DNA from: Lunularia cruciata
Taxonomy: Eukaryota; Streptophyta; Marchantiopsida; Lunulariales; Lunulariaceae
Direction: 5' to 3'
NCBI GenBank assembly: GCA_948567375.1
Contig: OX419762.1
Location: 18,544,001-18,608,000 of the forward strand
Length of the DNA: 64,000 bases
The notes under the pieces were generated by a model. That model was not told where the DNA came from. It saw only the letters and a list, made by a program, of their open reading frames with translations, and searched no databases. Shown one piece after another: positions 12,448 through 23,560 of this stretch. The position numbers and the translations under genes were made by a program. Positions within the stretch are counted from its first letter, which is position 1; each line of letters starts with the position of its first letter.

Positions 12448-13762
12448 TCGGTGGATTATTGGTAGCTCGATTCAAGTTCAGTGTTTCCCTAGTTTGCATA
12501 AGCTGGTTCAATTGATGCAACTTTGGCAGTAAGGCAGACGGTGTGCGGAAGTGCTGGTCAAATTTTGAGCAAAGAAGGAGCAAATTTTGAGTAGTGGTTG
12601 TGATTTTGAGCTCAGGAGGTGAAGGCAAGACCAATTTGTTGCGAGTTGGGCTCATAAAGTCAAATTGAAGGTGGAGTTTGGAAACTATTCTCATGAATTT
12701 ATGACTTGGAAAAAACCCGTGTTGTCAATTTGGCTCGAATGGAAAGTTAGCGGGGGATTTGGTGGACAGCCAACTTTAGTGTTTACGTCAGATTTTATGT
12801 TAGATTTTGGTTGGAATTTACGTCAGATTTTGGCCAGATTTGGAGGAGTTTCATTGTTTGGCTAGATTTGGAGGACTTTTGCTAGTTTGGAGTACTTTCA
12901 CAAGTTTGGAGAAGTTTTGCCAATTTTGGAGGAGGTTCGAAGTGGCAAGAAGAAAGGCCTCATTTGGTTGAATTTTGGCGCTTTGAGGCATAGGGCTATG
13001 AGCTATGAGAGTCTATGGGCTATGAAGGCCTAGAAGGGCCAACAAGCCAGCTGTTGGCGTGAGGCTAGCTAGTTTAGAGTAGATCTTGGTCATTGGTTGG
13101 CAAAATCTGCCTTTCCTACTAGATTGTGCATAATAGGGTTTGACCCCTAGATCTTTTGTTTCTAGACTGGTGCCCTAACGAACTGGTCCACCCTCACTTG
13201 TTGTCATAGTAACTATGCCACTATTATCTATACACATGTAGCTTTGGCTAGGAGATGCAGTTTGATCCCATTCTTGATAATCCTGGTAGCTTAGGACTTA
13301 GATACGAACTTCTCTTATGTCAAATACCAAATGGTGGTAGAGTTAGTCCCATGTTGTGTTATGAGATGGATGGTTTTTGTTTAGATTTCTTATGATTGGA
13401 CCCCTTCCATTCTCTGCTTCCTATTTGTGCACAATGTTTGTCAACGGTGCCCTGACTTTTGAGCATTGGTGCTCTGGTGTGCTCTCGATAGTGAGGTTGG
13501 AGTGATGACCAATCAGACTACCTTTGTTTCTCTCTGGTGAGGCATGAAGTGATGACCTGCAGACCGTGAGAGTGCATGTTATGTTGGCAAGTTACAGGTT
13601 GCCCTTTCCTCTAGTGTAGTTATCTTGGTTAGAGTTACATTAGTGGGTGGTGCTTAGTTGGTATTGGCACTTGGTGGTGTTGGCACTTGGTGGGGCACTT
13701 GCGGTTGTGACTTGCGGTTGCAGTTGGTGGTTTGGGTTTGTTGTTGAGGTTTCTTGGTCACG
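12448..13762. other. Family A leader, non-coding
   Basis: A long G/T-rich leader lies between the candidate primer-binding site and gag. Its first part (to about 13020) aligns with 59388-59989, which shows that it belongs to the element. Words built on TTTGGAGGAGTTT recur at 12840-12940. Confidence 0.6.
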
Positions 13763-15090
13763 ATGAAGTTCTTTGGGGATTCCAGAGGAGTTAGTCCTAT
13801 AGTACGCAATGGGTTTACTTGGAGTGGTGCTCGATATCAGCCTGTATCTCAGGTCCCAATGAGGGAGGAGATTGACTCTGAGTTGGAGTTTGACACAAGA
13901 GTTGATTCAGTTGAGAGTGCACTTGGTGTGTCTGCACCATTGTTGTGGGACATGGACAAGATTTATGGGGCCTCTAAAGTCCATAGGCGTTACTCTAGTA
14001 CAGTGGGTACCATTGAGTTGGATGACTTCATCTAGACGTTTGATAGTTGGTGTGATCTGCAGTAGATGCGGAACCCGACTTTCTTTACATCCTTCATGGC
14101 ATGGAAGGGGTTGTTCAGCACTTGGAGGGTCAGCCGATGGATGACTACCATGAGTTCAGGAGAGCTCATTTGGAGAAGATTGAGTTATGGAGATAATATT
14201 GGTCTCCACACTATGTCTCCATTACTTCAGGCTTGGTGGCCAAGAGTAGATCGGCTGTACCTACGAGTTCTAGCTCAAGTAGTGTTGGTGGAGCTAGTGG
14301 AGGTGCACTAGCTAGAGATAGTGCTACTACGAGTGGAGGTACCGCTGCAGGAGGTGGTGTGGTACCCGGGTTTAACCCCATGGTGGAGTTCTTCTTATGT
14401 TTGAGGCAGAACTACCAGGGAGTAGGGACTGACAAGCGGAGGAGCTTGCAGGAGTTCCAACGGAAGGCTGGAGAGAGCCTACGTGAGGCATACACTCACA
14501 TGAGGTGGCTGATCAATTTCACTCAAGGAGTTACTGAGGCCCAGGCAGTCCAGTTTTGGTATAAGATACTGGACAAGGAGTTGCAACATAAAGTTCATGA
14601 TGCTACGTTGTTACAGGCTACTTCACCTACTTTGGCAATGGTCTTTGGTTTGGTTGAGCATATTGAGCTCAACATGGTAGAGGAGAGGGTGGTGACATCT
14701 GGATTTGGTAGGGAGACCTCATCCACGGTTGTGACTTCTTCTAGAGTGCATCAGAGTGCACCATGACCAGTTGGTTTTTGACAACAGGGTGGACAGCCCA
14801 CATCCTATGGAGCGAGTATAGGGCCTAGTGGAGTTAGATCCTTACCTTCATTTGCGGGTCAACAATAGCCAATGAGTGGTAGTGTTGCTTGTTGGACTTG
14901 TGGTGGACCTCACCATAGGAGAGAGTGTACTCAGGGCAGCGGACCTGGTACTACTGGTGCATCATAGCCAGCACAGAGGCAGTGTGAGCATTGCGACAGA
15001 TTTGGTCACATTAGTGATTGGTGTTTTGACCTACACCCGGAGTTACGGAGTGGTAGGGTTGCTATGGCAGGTAGTAGAGGAGCTCTAGTT
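13763..15090 (+). pseudogene. Family A gag (capsid plus two zinc knuckles), broken
   Basis: The likely start is the ATG at 13763. Frames at 13763-14035, 14066-14311 and 14233-14766 carry pieces of a retrotransposon Gag capsid. The clearest part runs from about 14380, with the aromatic and charged pattern of the gag core (FLCLRQNYQG, SLREAYTHMRWL, VQFWYKILD). Two CCHC zinc knuckles of the form C-x2-C-x4-H-x4-C follow, at 14890-14931 and 14983-15024; these bind genomic RNA during packaging in known elements. A low-complexity Ser/Gly linker lies at 14260-14340. Premature stops include TAG at 14866 and 14965 and TGA at 14764, so no complete protein can be made. Confidence 0.8.
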
Positions 15091-15570
15091 CATGGAGGAC
15101 GAGGTGGTAGGGGTGGTGGTAGAGGTTCTACACCTAGTAGGAGTGAAGTACCTGCCCTTACTTCTGACACAACTATGGCTACTCGGATTGAGCAGTTGGA
15201 GTAGAGATTGGCTAGTATGGCTATTGCTCAAAGGAGATCAGATTCGGGTGTTGAGGCTTCAACCTCATATATTGGTGATAGAGATGCTTTGGATTTCATG
15301 TGCGGAGCAACACAGGTGGATGCATCTATAGCAGTGACTAGGAGTGTAGTACGTGCTTCAAAGCCTAGAGGAGCATCAGTGGAGTTGGACCCACAGAGAG
15401 GAGAGGTTGGGAGACAAGTCAGACTTCCTCAGTCTTTCATGCTATCTGAGGCATTGCAGACAACATCCATGGTTCCTAGACGTCCTATTGTAGGTGTGGT
15501 AGGTGGTGATGGAGTACATGATGGACTACCTGCTAGTCAGCCACTTACTACTATGTAGACTAAGTCTAGC
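15091..15570 (+). pseudogene. Family A gag-protease linker, broken
   Basis: Gly-rich frames and the 116-codon frame 15208-15558 continue the polyprotein between the zinc knuckles and protease. No domain is recognised. Confidence 0.45.
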
Positions 15571-16515
15571 ATGAAGTTGGGGGCGGCTCAGCTGATTATG
15601 CGGCGTCCTTTGTTTTCGACCAGTGATATGTTTACATTGGGAGTTGACCCAGCCCCAATATTTTGGTTGGTTGCCATGTTGTGTGAGAGTAGGGATGGTG
15701 CGGTTCCTACTACTAGGGCAGAGGTGGTTGATAGTGGAGCTGACTTGGTTGAGGAGCATGGGATCCGTTCAGCGACCAGTGGTTTATGGCAAGCAACAAC
15801 GGCTAGACTGGAGGAGTTGCCAACTAGACCGGCCTTTGAGAGAGCACGGTTCACACCTGATGTTGTCCTATTGGATAACCAGAGGGGGATTTTTCATTTG
15901 GTGGGACCTTCAAGGAAGGTCTATACACTACAGAGAGTCTTGTTAGACTGTGGTGCGCAACCCCTTATGTTGGGGAAGGCTGCAATTGTCGGTCTGGAGT
16001 TATGGAAGACCAATGTGGAGAGGTGTCTATTTCAGATCCAAACATCTCTAGGTGGTGGTTTGACATAGTACATCACACATGGGGAGCTTGTTGTCCAGGT
16101 TCAGCCTAGTCATCCGACTGATAGCTCGGTGGTGAGAGCTCAGGCTATTGCGACAATAGTTGAGTCATATGATGTGCTAGTTGGGGGAGCAGTGTTATAC
16201 CTCATGGGTTTCAGCATTGACTATTGGGAGGAGACAACCTCTTATAGACCTGGTTGGCAGTTTGGTGAGGGACGGATATGTCGCCTACCAATACGCTTCA
16301 ATAGTGGCAGTCTTGGCTCACTACAGTCTAGGACCATGGCAACACCAGTTTTAGCTTTCAGTGGTATAGTTACTTGGCCTGGTGACTTGTTGGAGGGGAA
16401 CGCCCATGCAAAGGATACTCCAATACCAGAGGAGATCACTCGGCTTTGGAGTACGAGTGGGATTGTTCCATCCACCTTGGATGTTCCATTGTGGAGTTTA
16501 GAGGAGGTGTTGTAG
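15571..16515 (+). pseudogene. Family A aspartic protease (retropepsin), broken
   Basis: Two frames joined by a TAG near 16066 carry a retropepsin-type fold. The catalytic motif appears as LLDCGAQP (about 15943-15966), where most relatives have D-S/T-G. The second half has the hydrophobic turn YDVLVGGAVLYLMGF (about 16159-16203), matching the D-V-I-L-G region near the end of Ty3/gypsy proteases. In family members that work, this enzyme cuts Gag-Pol. The frame ends at TAG 16513, where the next domain begins. Protease assignment rests on the order of domains and these two motifs. Confidence 0.65.
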
Positions 16516-17530
16516 CAGCATGCACATCAATTGGTGCAACAAGCTTGGAGTAGAGCCTTCGTACCATTAGGAGATGAGTGTGAGGATGAGCATCCAGAGG
16601 TGATTGCTTTGACACCTCTGGATACCACACTCATTGCTTGGCAGTATCTAGTAGAGAGGATATGTCTATTGGAGTTGTTTGGTGGGATTAGCAAAGGGCT
16701 AGCTACGGTGTTATAGGCGGGTATCCGAGTACAAAGGTACTTGTAGAGAGAGATGAGACTGCTAGGCAAGTCTCTCTACATCATGTGACACACTTGGCCT
16801 ATCGGTCTCCGGAGTTATTACCGATGTCAGCAGTCAGAGGTTACTAGAAGGCCCTACCAACAGACATTTCCTTACTGGGGGGTGCATGACCTAGAGAGAC
16901 ATGGGCCTATTCACTTGGTGATTTCTGGATGGCCATGTCAGGGACATACACGTGTAGGTCGCGGTTTGGGTCTTCAGGATCCTCGCTCTGGTGTGTTTTG
17001 GGAGATGTTACGGATATTACGACATCTCCAGGTTCATCAGTCCGTTTTTCCAGCTTACCTTTTGGAGAACGTTCCTTTGATGGGTGATTCTCGCACCAGA
17101 GTGGTAGCAAGTACACATCAGGTCCATTCTTGGATGAGACCTGCTGTATTGTTAGATGCAGCTAGAGTGGGATCACGGGCTCATCGTCTTTGTCGTTGGT
17201 GGACGAACCTCTTACCCAAAGAGGTTCTACATGTGCTTATGATAGGATTCAACGACTTGACCACATCCTTCTTGATGATATCTTAGATGTTGGGTGTCAG
17301 TCTCAGATAGTGGTAATGGCTGATAGGTCATCTATGGCAATGGTGAACCTAGTTGGATAGCCTAGAGCTGCATTTCCCACACTCATGAGTTTCCCAGGCT
17401 CTCATGATTTTTGAGAGGGAGGACTTGGACTTGTTTGGGACTCACAATTATAGTAGTTGGTGGAACCCAATGCCGATAAGAGAGAGTGGGTGATGGGTTT
17501 TCCATCGGTATTACTACTGTTTCAGTAGTG
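16516..17530 (+). pseudogene. C5-cytosine DNA methyltransferase domain inside retrotransposon pol, broken
   Basis: C5-cytosine methyltransferase motifs occur in the canonical order. Motif I (SAM binding) is LELFGGISKG near 16672-16701. Motif II (YVERDE-like) is split by a frameshift near 16742-16751. Motif IV, the catalytic Pro-Cys-Gln, is GWPCQG with PCQ at 16933-16941. Motif VI (LLENVP, ENV) is at 17065-17073. The motif VIII-like VGSRAHRL...WWTNLLP has its HR at 17182-17187. Motifs IX-X follow as AAFPTLMSFPGSH and REWVMGFP (about 17364-17505). FGGIxxG and the AHR...W-x-N-L block look closest to the Dnmt3/DRM type by eye. Breaks: TAG at 16714, 16845 and 17358, a frameshift near 16745, an extra G in the six-G run at 16877-16882, and a frameshift near 17215-17225. 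The catalytic cysteine codon survives. It lies between protease and RT, so it was presumably released from the polyprotein. Confidence 0.88.
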
Positions 17531-17985
17531 TCAGAGGCATCCAGGCGTTAGGTGTTAGGTTAGGCGTTAGGTGTTAGGCTATGGACCTAAATTGTTTGAC
17601 TTGGATTGTGAGCATTGGCTTGGCAGAGCAACGTAGGATGCGCTTGATAGGCATCACCACTTGGACACTTGTGAGCCCTGTGCCTATCAAGATGATTCAG
17701 GCACAGGCTGAAGGTGATGGACCAAGAGGACATGGTATTCTTGGGACACATCCAATAGCTACTATGGAGAGTGATCTACTTGGAGTCCATCCAGGTGAGC
17801 GTGGGCTACTTGGATTACACCCTTGGTCCACTTGGGATGCAGCTAGAGGACGTGTGGAGCTTGTAGCCAGAGTGGAAGGAGTTTTTAACACAGAGGTTGG
17901 GACCTCTAGTGGTCGGGAGCATGACAGTATTGCTCCCAAGGACCCATTGTAGCAGCCATTCAATACATCTTCCACTCCTACTATA
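17531..17985 (+). pseudogene. Family A linker between methyltransferase and RT
   Basis: The 123-codon frame 17581-17952 continues the polyprotein and holds internal repeats (HPIATMESDLLGVHP / GERGLLGLHP). No domain is recognised. A short direct repeat, GGCGTTAGGTGTTAGG, occurs twice at 17547-17580. Confidence 0.45.
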
Positions 17986-17989
17986 GTTA

Positions 17990-18323
17990 CAGAGGATACT
18001 TGGGAGCTAGATCTTAGACCCAAGCTTACTCGAGAGGAAAGACGGAGGATTTGGAGGTTCTTGAGGAGCCACACGAGTTGTTTTGCCTTTAGTATGAAAG
18101 ATTTGGGTGCTCTAAAGGGACATGGTATACGGATTGAGCTAACTAGCGATACACCAGTTTTTTGACGTCCTTATCGTTATAGTGACATGGAGAGGACATT
18201 GATTCAGAGCCGGAGTAGTGACCTTTTTGAGGCTTACATCCGGGGAAGTGCAGGTTCTTCCACGAGCAAGTTGAGTATTTGGGTCACACTATCTACCCCG
18301 GAGGACTTGGTGTTCATCAGACC
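17990..18323 (+). pseudogene. Family A reverse transcriptase, N-terminal part with core deleted
   Basis: The segment reads the pre-finger region typical of Ty3/gypsy RT (CFAFSMKDLGALKGH, IELTSDTPVF, RPYRYSDMER). It then jumps at about 18225-18235 from DLFEA directly to the reading LHPGKCRFFHEQVEYLGH, in another frame, which normally lies after the catalytic Y-x-D-D palm. All fingers and palm, including the catalytic aspartates (roughly 180 residues in relatives), are therefore missing. The remainder (GLGVHQTKV) is cut by the family B insertion at 18328 and resumes at 24003. Confidence 0.75.
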
Positions 18324-18328
18324 AAGGT

Positions 18329-18763
18329 TGTAAAAGACCGAAACCAAGGAGAGAAATAGGAGAATGGAAACTCACATTGGGACACTTGAATGAGGGAAAA
18401 CTCCAAATGCCTAGCATGAGCTTTGGCTTTGGTATTTATAGGTAACATACAAGGCCCTTGAGAAGCTTCTCAAGAAGCTTCCTCAAGCCGCTTTCTTAGA
18501 GTGCAAGCCAAGTTAGCTAGGAAGCTTCTCAAGAAGCTTCCTTCTAGAAGCCGCCTTCTTGGCGTGCAAGCTAAGCTAGTTGGAAGCTTCTAGAAGCTTC
18601 TTACTTAAGCTGCAAGCTAAGCTAACCGGGAAGCTTCCTAAGAAGCTTCCTAGATACTTCTGGAATATTCTAGGCTACTTTGTCTTATGTGCTACTTTGT
18701 AAGCGCGACTACTTCGTCGCTAAACTCCCGACTAACTTCATCACTAAACTCCATATTGTTACA
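18329..18763 (-). repeat. Family B 3' LTR (nested copy)
   Basis: Flanked inward by the purine-rich tract (complement of 18764-18780, GAGGCAGGGGAATA). On the minus strand it has a TATA box TATAAATA at 18433-18440. About 150 bp upstream of that is a perfect run of alternating GAA/TTC pentamers, GAAGCTTCTAGAAGCTTC, at 18583-18600 (heat-shock-element consensus). Confidence 0.95.
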
Positions 18764-20300
18764 TATTCCCCTGCCTCTAGTTGGTGATGTCCTTGTCGCC
18801 AGTGAACCTTCAAATTCCTGGATGGCCGTCTGTGCATTCTGGAGGTGAGAAAGAGGCTCCCAGGTGGCATCATGAAGGGGATACCCTTTCCAAAGGACCT
18901 TGTACTCCGTATGTTGGCGACGGCCTCGTTGGATATGGCGACGCCCAAAGATACGATCAACTTTGTACTCCTCATGATCATTGATAGGGACAGGAAGAGA
19001 GGGAGGTTGGACTTGAGAGGAAAAGGAAGAGGGGTTAGGAACAAAGGGTTTCAACTTGGAAACATGAAAGACATGATGGATACGCATGTGACAAGGTAAG
19101 GCAAGTCAATAAGCAACAAGAGAGACAATTTGGGTGATATCAAAGGGTCCTATCCAGTTAGGGGCAAGTTTACAAACTTGGGTATCAAGTGGGAGAGGGA
19201 GGTTATTGGAGGATAGCATGACTTTATCACCAACTTCAAAGGTGAGATCACGACGATGGTGGTCCGCATATTGTTTTTGGCGATTCTGAGCAACAAGGAG
19301 GTGAGACTTGGCTTGTTGGAGCGATTGGGATATAGTGGTCAAGAATGTGGAAGTATGAGGAACCTGAGATGGAAGGGGAGCAAGAAGAGAATCTGGAACA
19401 AGCGGATCTTGACCAAAATTGAGAAAGAAGGGAGAAAATCCGGTGCTTGCCTGTTTGGAATTGTTGTAGGCAAATTTTGCAACTGCAAGACATTCATCCC
19501 AATTGGTATGGTGGACATTGACAAAGGCCAGCAACATATCCTCCAATGTACAATTTGCACGTTTGGTTTGTCTATCAGTTTGAGGATGATAGGCCGTGGA
19601 CAAAGCAAGCTTGGTGCCGAGTATCTGGAAGAGTGCTTGCCAAAACTTCCCGATAAATCGAGGATCACGGTCAGAGATGAGTACACATGGCATCCCATGA
19701 TGCTTGAAGACATTGTTGAAGTAGATTTGCGCTAAGGTTGAGGCATCCACGGTATCATAGGTTGGTGCCAAGTGGATTTGCTTACTAAGCTTATCCACAA
19801 ACACCACGATTGCGGTGTGTCCTTGTTTTGTCTTTGGCAAGGATGTGATGAGATCCAAGCTCACATGCTCCCAGCGAGCAGATGGAATGGCGAGTGGTTG
19901 AAGGAGTCTACTTGGCTTCTGGTTACTGGCCTTGTTACGTTGGCAGCTCTCACACGATCTGATAAATTCTCGAACATCTCGTGTCATGTTGGGCCACCAC
20001 CATTGACGTTAGAGGGTACCCAAGGTCTTGTCCACACCCATGTGACCAGCGATGGGTAAATCATGGGCTTCTTGAAGGCGCACAAGTCGAAGATCACCTT
20101 TGGCTGGAACATAGATCTAGTCCACATGGAATAGAAGGCCTTCCTTGAAGGAGAAGGTGTTGTACTCCTTGTCACCTGTTGTTAGACGACCATGTACCAT
20201 TTGGAAGAAGGGATCTTGTTGTAGAGCTAACCGAAACTTGTTATGGATCTAGGGGTCAATTGACACCGTCATAATTGCTGCCACAATGAGAGGAAGGGAC
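18764..20300 (-). pseudogene. Family B integrase with chromodomain, catalytic Glu lost
   Basis: Reading the minus strand: the HHCC zinc-binding region is before and around CESCQRN (about 19940-20180), then the DDE core, where the first Asp is in SLDLITS and the second in ISDRDPRF. The third residue, expected Glu in QTERVN, reads Lys (QTKRAN, near 19575), which should abolish strand transfer. The C-terminal part (18764-19087) is a chromodomain (EYKVDRI, EYKVLWKGY, ATWEP), a histone-reading module that guides chromovirus integration. A frameshift separates it from the core near 19090-19106. The ACCGAA-to-ACCAAA change at the Glu codon fits loss of a methylated CpG. Confidence 0.9.
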
Positions 20301-20314
20301 TTCAAATCAGGTCG

Positions 20315-21720
20315 TCATGATAGAGCATCAAGGATGACATGGAACCAACCTAGTTTGTACTCAAGTTTGATGTCGAACAATTGAAGTTGCTCTTCCCATC
20401 GATGATGTCGACTCTTCATGTGCTCCAGGTGTAAGGTCTGCAACAATGGCTTGTGATCAATTCGCATGATCACTTGTTTCCCCAAGAGATAATGCCTCCA
20501 TACCTTGGTGGCATATACCATTGCAAGTTGTTCTCGATCTCGAGCAGAGTAATTTCTTTCAGCTGTATTTAGTCGGCGAGACACAAAGGCAATGGGATGT
20601 AGCCCATCTGGAAATTCTTGTTGCAACACAGCTCCAATTGCAAAGTTAGAAGCATCAAAATCAACCACACAAGGCAGTTGAGGATCATATGGTTGAAGAA
20701 TGGGTCTTGAAGACACCATATGTTTCAACTTCTAGAATGCTTCTTCATGTTTGGTGTTCCACTAGAAGCTCGAGTTCTTTCCCAAGAGGTCAGTCAATGG
20801 TGCAGCCACATGCGCATAATTGTGGATGAACCGCCGGTAAAAACTGGCCAATCCATTGAATGCTCGTACTTCTGTAACATCCTTTGGGGTAGGCCAATCA
20901 GTAATGGCCTTGATCTTCTCTTCCTCCATCTTGATCCCCTCTAATGAGATCTTATGACCCAAGAAGGTAACCTCCTTCTGCCAAAAAGCACACTTCGACT
21001 TCTTGCAGTAAAATTTCCATTGTCATAGTCGTCTTAGGACTTCTTACACATGATTCACATGTTATGCCTCTGTCTTGCTATAGATTAAGATATCATCCAA
21101 GAACACCACCACTGACCAATCCAATGTCCATCCAACACCCGATGCATTTGATCCATGAAGACTACTGGAGCATTAGTGAGTCCGAAAGGTAGAACTCTCC
21201 ACTCAAAATGTCCATACCTTGTGCGAAAGGCAGTCTTTTTCACATCCTCTCTATCAATCGGAATTTGCCAATAGCCACTACAAAGATCCAACTTGGAAAA
21301 GTAACGTGCTCCACTCAATTGATCAAGTAAGTCATCAATCCAAGGCAAGGGATATGCATTCTTCACGGTTTGCTTATTGAGCCCATGGTAATCAATACAA
21401 AAACAAAGTCCTCCATCCTTCTTTGGAACAAATAGTACCGGTGCTCCCCAAGGAGAGGTACTATGTTGTATGAAATCCTTCTCCAACAACTCTGTAAGTG
21501 TTGTTTGTAACTCCTCTAACTCCTTTGGTGAGAGCCGATAGATTGGTCTACTCACCGGAGTACTCCTTGGTAATAACTCGATCTTGAAGGGCATACCTTG
21601 ATTGGAGGGTAATCCCTTTGGCAGATCATCCGGAAACACATTTGCAAACTCCTGAACTATCCGATCAACCATTGCTTGATGCGGCACTTGGCCCTCCTCA
21701 GATTGTTCTTGTGCAATCGG
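20315..21720 (-). pseudogene. Family B reverse transcriptase and RNase H, broken
   Basis: RT fingers and palm occupy 21085-21687, with [19 protein letters not shown] and [10 protein letters not shown] one-base loss near 21100-21110, compared with the family B copy at 63400-63420, shifts the frame just before the catalytic F-L-D-D, which still exists in another frame. Thumb and connection (EVRAFNGLASFYRRFI) are at 20762-20962. RNase H is at 20315-20728 with the first catalytic Asp in DFDASN, then TAERNYSARDREQLA and RIDHKPL. No intact Pol can be read through. Confidence 0.9.
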
Positions 21721-21965
21721 CTTGATCTACACCGTGAATAGAGACTTATCTTCCTCCAAAGCTTACTCTATGGCTGCTTCCTTAACAAACTTCCCTTCTA
21801 GGGCCTCATCTCTCTTCCAAGCATGCTCCATGGTTGCCTTCTTGGCAAACTTCCCATCCTGGGACTCATCTCCCTTCCAGATTTGCTCTATGGCTACCTT
21901 CTCGACAAACTTCCCATCTTGGGACTGACTATTCTTAGGTGTCTTACTCAGAGGTGCCAGACAAC

Positions 21966-22360
21966 CTAATCGGAAATTCCTACCTTGGTGTTGTACTTGA
22001 ATTGGCGTCGGGTCCAATTGAATTGAACCTTATGACATTCAAGCCAAGGTAGACCCAGAATGATATCATAGTGTAGAGGTGCCACTACAAACCTCATACA
22101 CTCCAAATACTCCTTCCCAATCTTGAAGGTAACAAGATGCAAGGTGTGGAATGCAGAACCCTTTCTACCATCCGCCATCATCAAACTACTTCCAATCACT
22201 GGCTTGATAGGAATACCCAATTCCTTTGCTACTTACATAGACATGTAATTCTCTGAACTTCCAGAATCAACCAAAATCCTACAACCCCTATTAGATATCA
22301 TACCTTGCAAGTGAAGCAGACTTGCATAGGTCGAGCCTTCAATCCCATTGGAACTAATCA
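21966..22360 (-). pseudogene. Family B aspartic protease
   Basis: The D-S-G active-site motif (ILVDSGSSENYMS, about 22245-22285) is intact in this copy. YDIILGLPWLECHKVQ near 22010-22070 is the conserved second half. A TAC/TAA change near 22235 interrupts the frame. Downstream (21763-21960) lies an acidic and Lys-rich linker of three or four repeats of a SQDGKF-x-KA-x-IEQ unit. Confidence 0.8.
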
Positions 22361-22399
22361 AGCTCTCAGTAGGTGGCTCAAAATCTCCTACTGGGATTC

Positions 22400-23290
22400 C
22401 TTGTTTCCCTAATCATTCCGCTCCACAACCTTCACTTGGGCAACTTGTCGAGGTCGTCCATTCTTAAGTGGACATTCAGCAATACAATGCCCCAACTGGC
22501 GACAATAAAAACAACCACCATTTTGTCACAGTTTCTCCCTATCTGCCATGCCCAATGGTCTTTGTTGAATTGCATCAATCTCCATTGGTGCTGGCTCCTC
22601 CACTTGTGTGTAGTGTATTGGTAGGCTTTGTGGAGGTCGAGGTCGAGACCAAGTTGTTGCCACCAAGGAATAACATTCAGCCAACCGCATGGCTTCCTCC
22701 AAGTGTTGTGGCTCTCGCATGGTTACCTCTAATTTGGTTCTTGCCTTCAAGCCCCTCACGTATCGATCCAGAGCTTCACCTTCCAAAATGTCTGGAATTT
22801 GCATGATGGTGTTTTAGAACTGCGTGATGTAACTTCTTATAGAGCCAATCTGTTTCAACTCTGCCAACTTATCCCGTGCAGCTCGTGTGGCATTTATAGC
22901 TTGGAACCGACTGAGTATTGCGCTCTTGAATTCTGCCCATGTCAAGATTGGTGCAACCATTTGTCGTTTGGCTCGCTCCACTCGAAATCTCCACCATAGC
23001 TTTGCTACTCCATCCAATTGGCTAGAAGCAAAGAGAATCTATTTTCGCTCATCTTGTAGATTGGTAGCTTCAAAATAACATTCACAATCAAACACAAAAT
23101 TCTCCACTGCACCCGGGAGATTTTTGCCTTCAAATACCTTGGGTTTAGGGAATCTGATCCAATCTTCTCCTTCTCGAATTGGTACTCTCTCCACCTGCTC
23201 TTGTCGTCAAAGATCTCGTTCATCCAACAATCGAGTAAGGTGCTTGATTTGTTGTTGCATAACAAGGATAACATCAGGTATTGCCGCCAT
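22400..23290 (-). pseudogene. Family B gag with CCHC zinc knuckle
   Basis: The start is the ATG at 23290, in context ACCATGG. The capsid core contains LDGVAKLWWRF, LTWAEFKSAI and MQIPDILEGEALDRYVRGL. A single zinc knuckle, CFYCRQLGHCIAEC (C-x2-C-x4-H-x4-C), lies near 22480-22520. Stops, including TGA close to the start, break the frame. The related plus-strand copy starts at 61244. Confidence 0.85.
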
Positions 23291-23547
23291 GGTTACTCCT
23301 CTATCACACCACTCCCAATCTATCTAATTTATTAACACATAAAAATAGCACGTCCACCGTTCTCCATAAGTTACAACCGGAAACACCAAGGGTTCCTCAG
23401 ATATGGTGATCATATGCAGAAAATCTTGTCCAAAGTGTGAGGTGATGAACTGTGTGAAAAAATGCTTGGGTAGTATTTGGACACGAAATCCCAATGGTTT
23501 GGTGGAAGTGGATTTGGTGGTCCATAAATTCCATCCATCCCATTCCT

Positions 23548-23559
23548 GCTCTGATACCA
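23548..23559 (-). promoter_or_regulatory. Family B primer-binding site
   Basis: TGGTATCAGAGC on the minus strand, one base inside the 5' LTR, complements the 3' end of plant initiator-Met tRNA. Confidence 0.85.
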
Positions 23560-23560
23560 A

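Noticed and set aside
16436-17116. Minus-strand frames of 60-80 codons across the methyltransferase
   Set aside because: Mirror frames of the plus-strand domain, without motifs.
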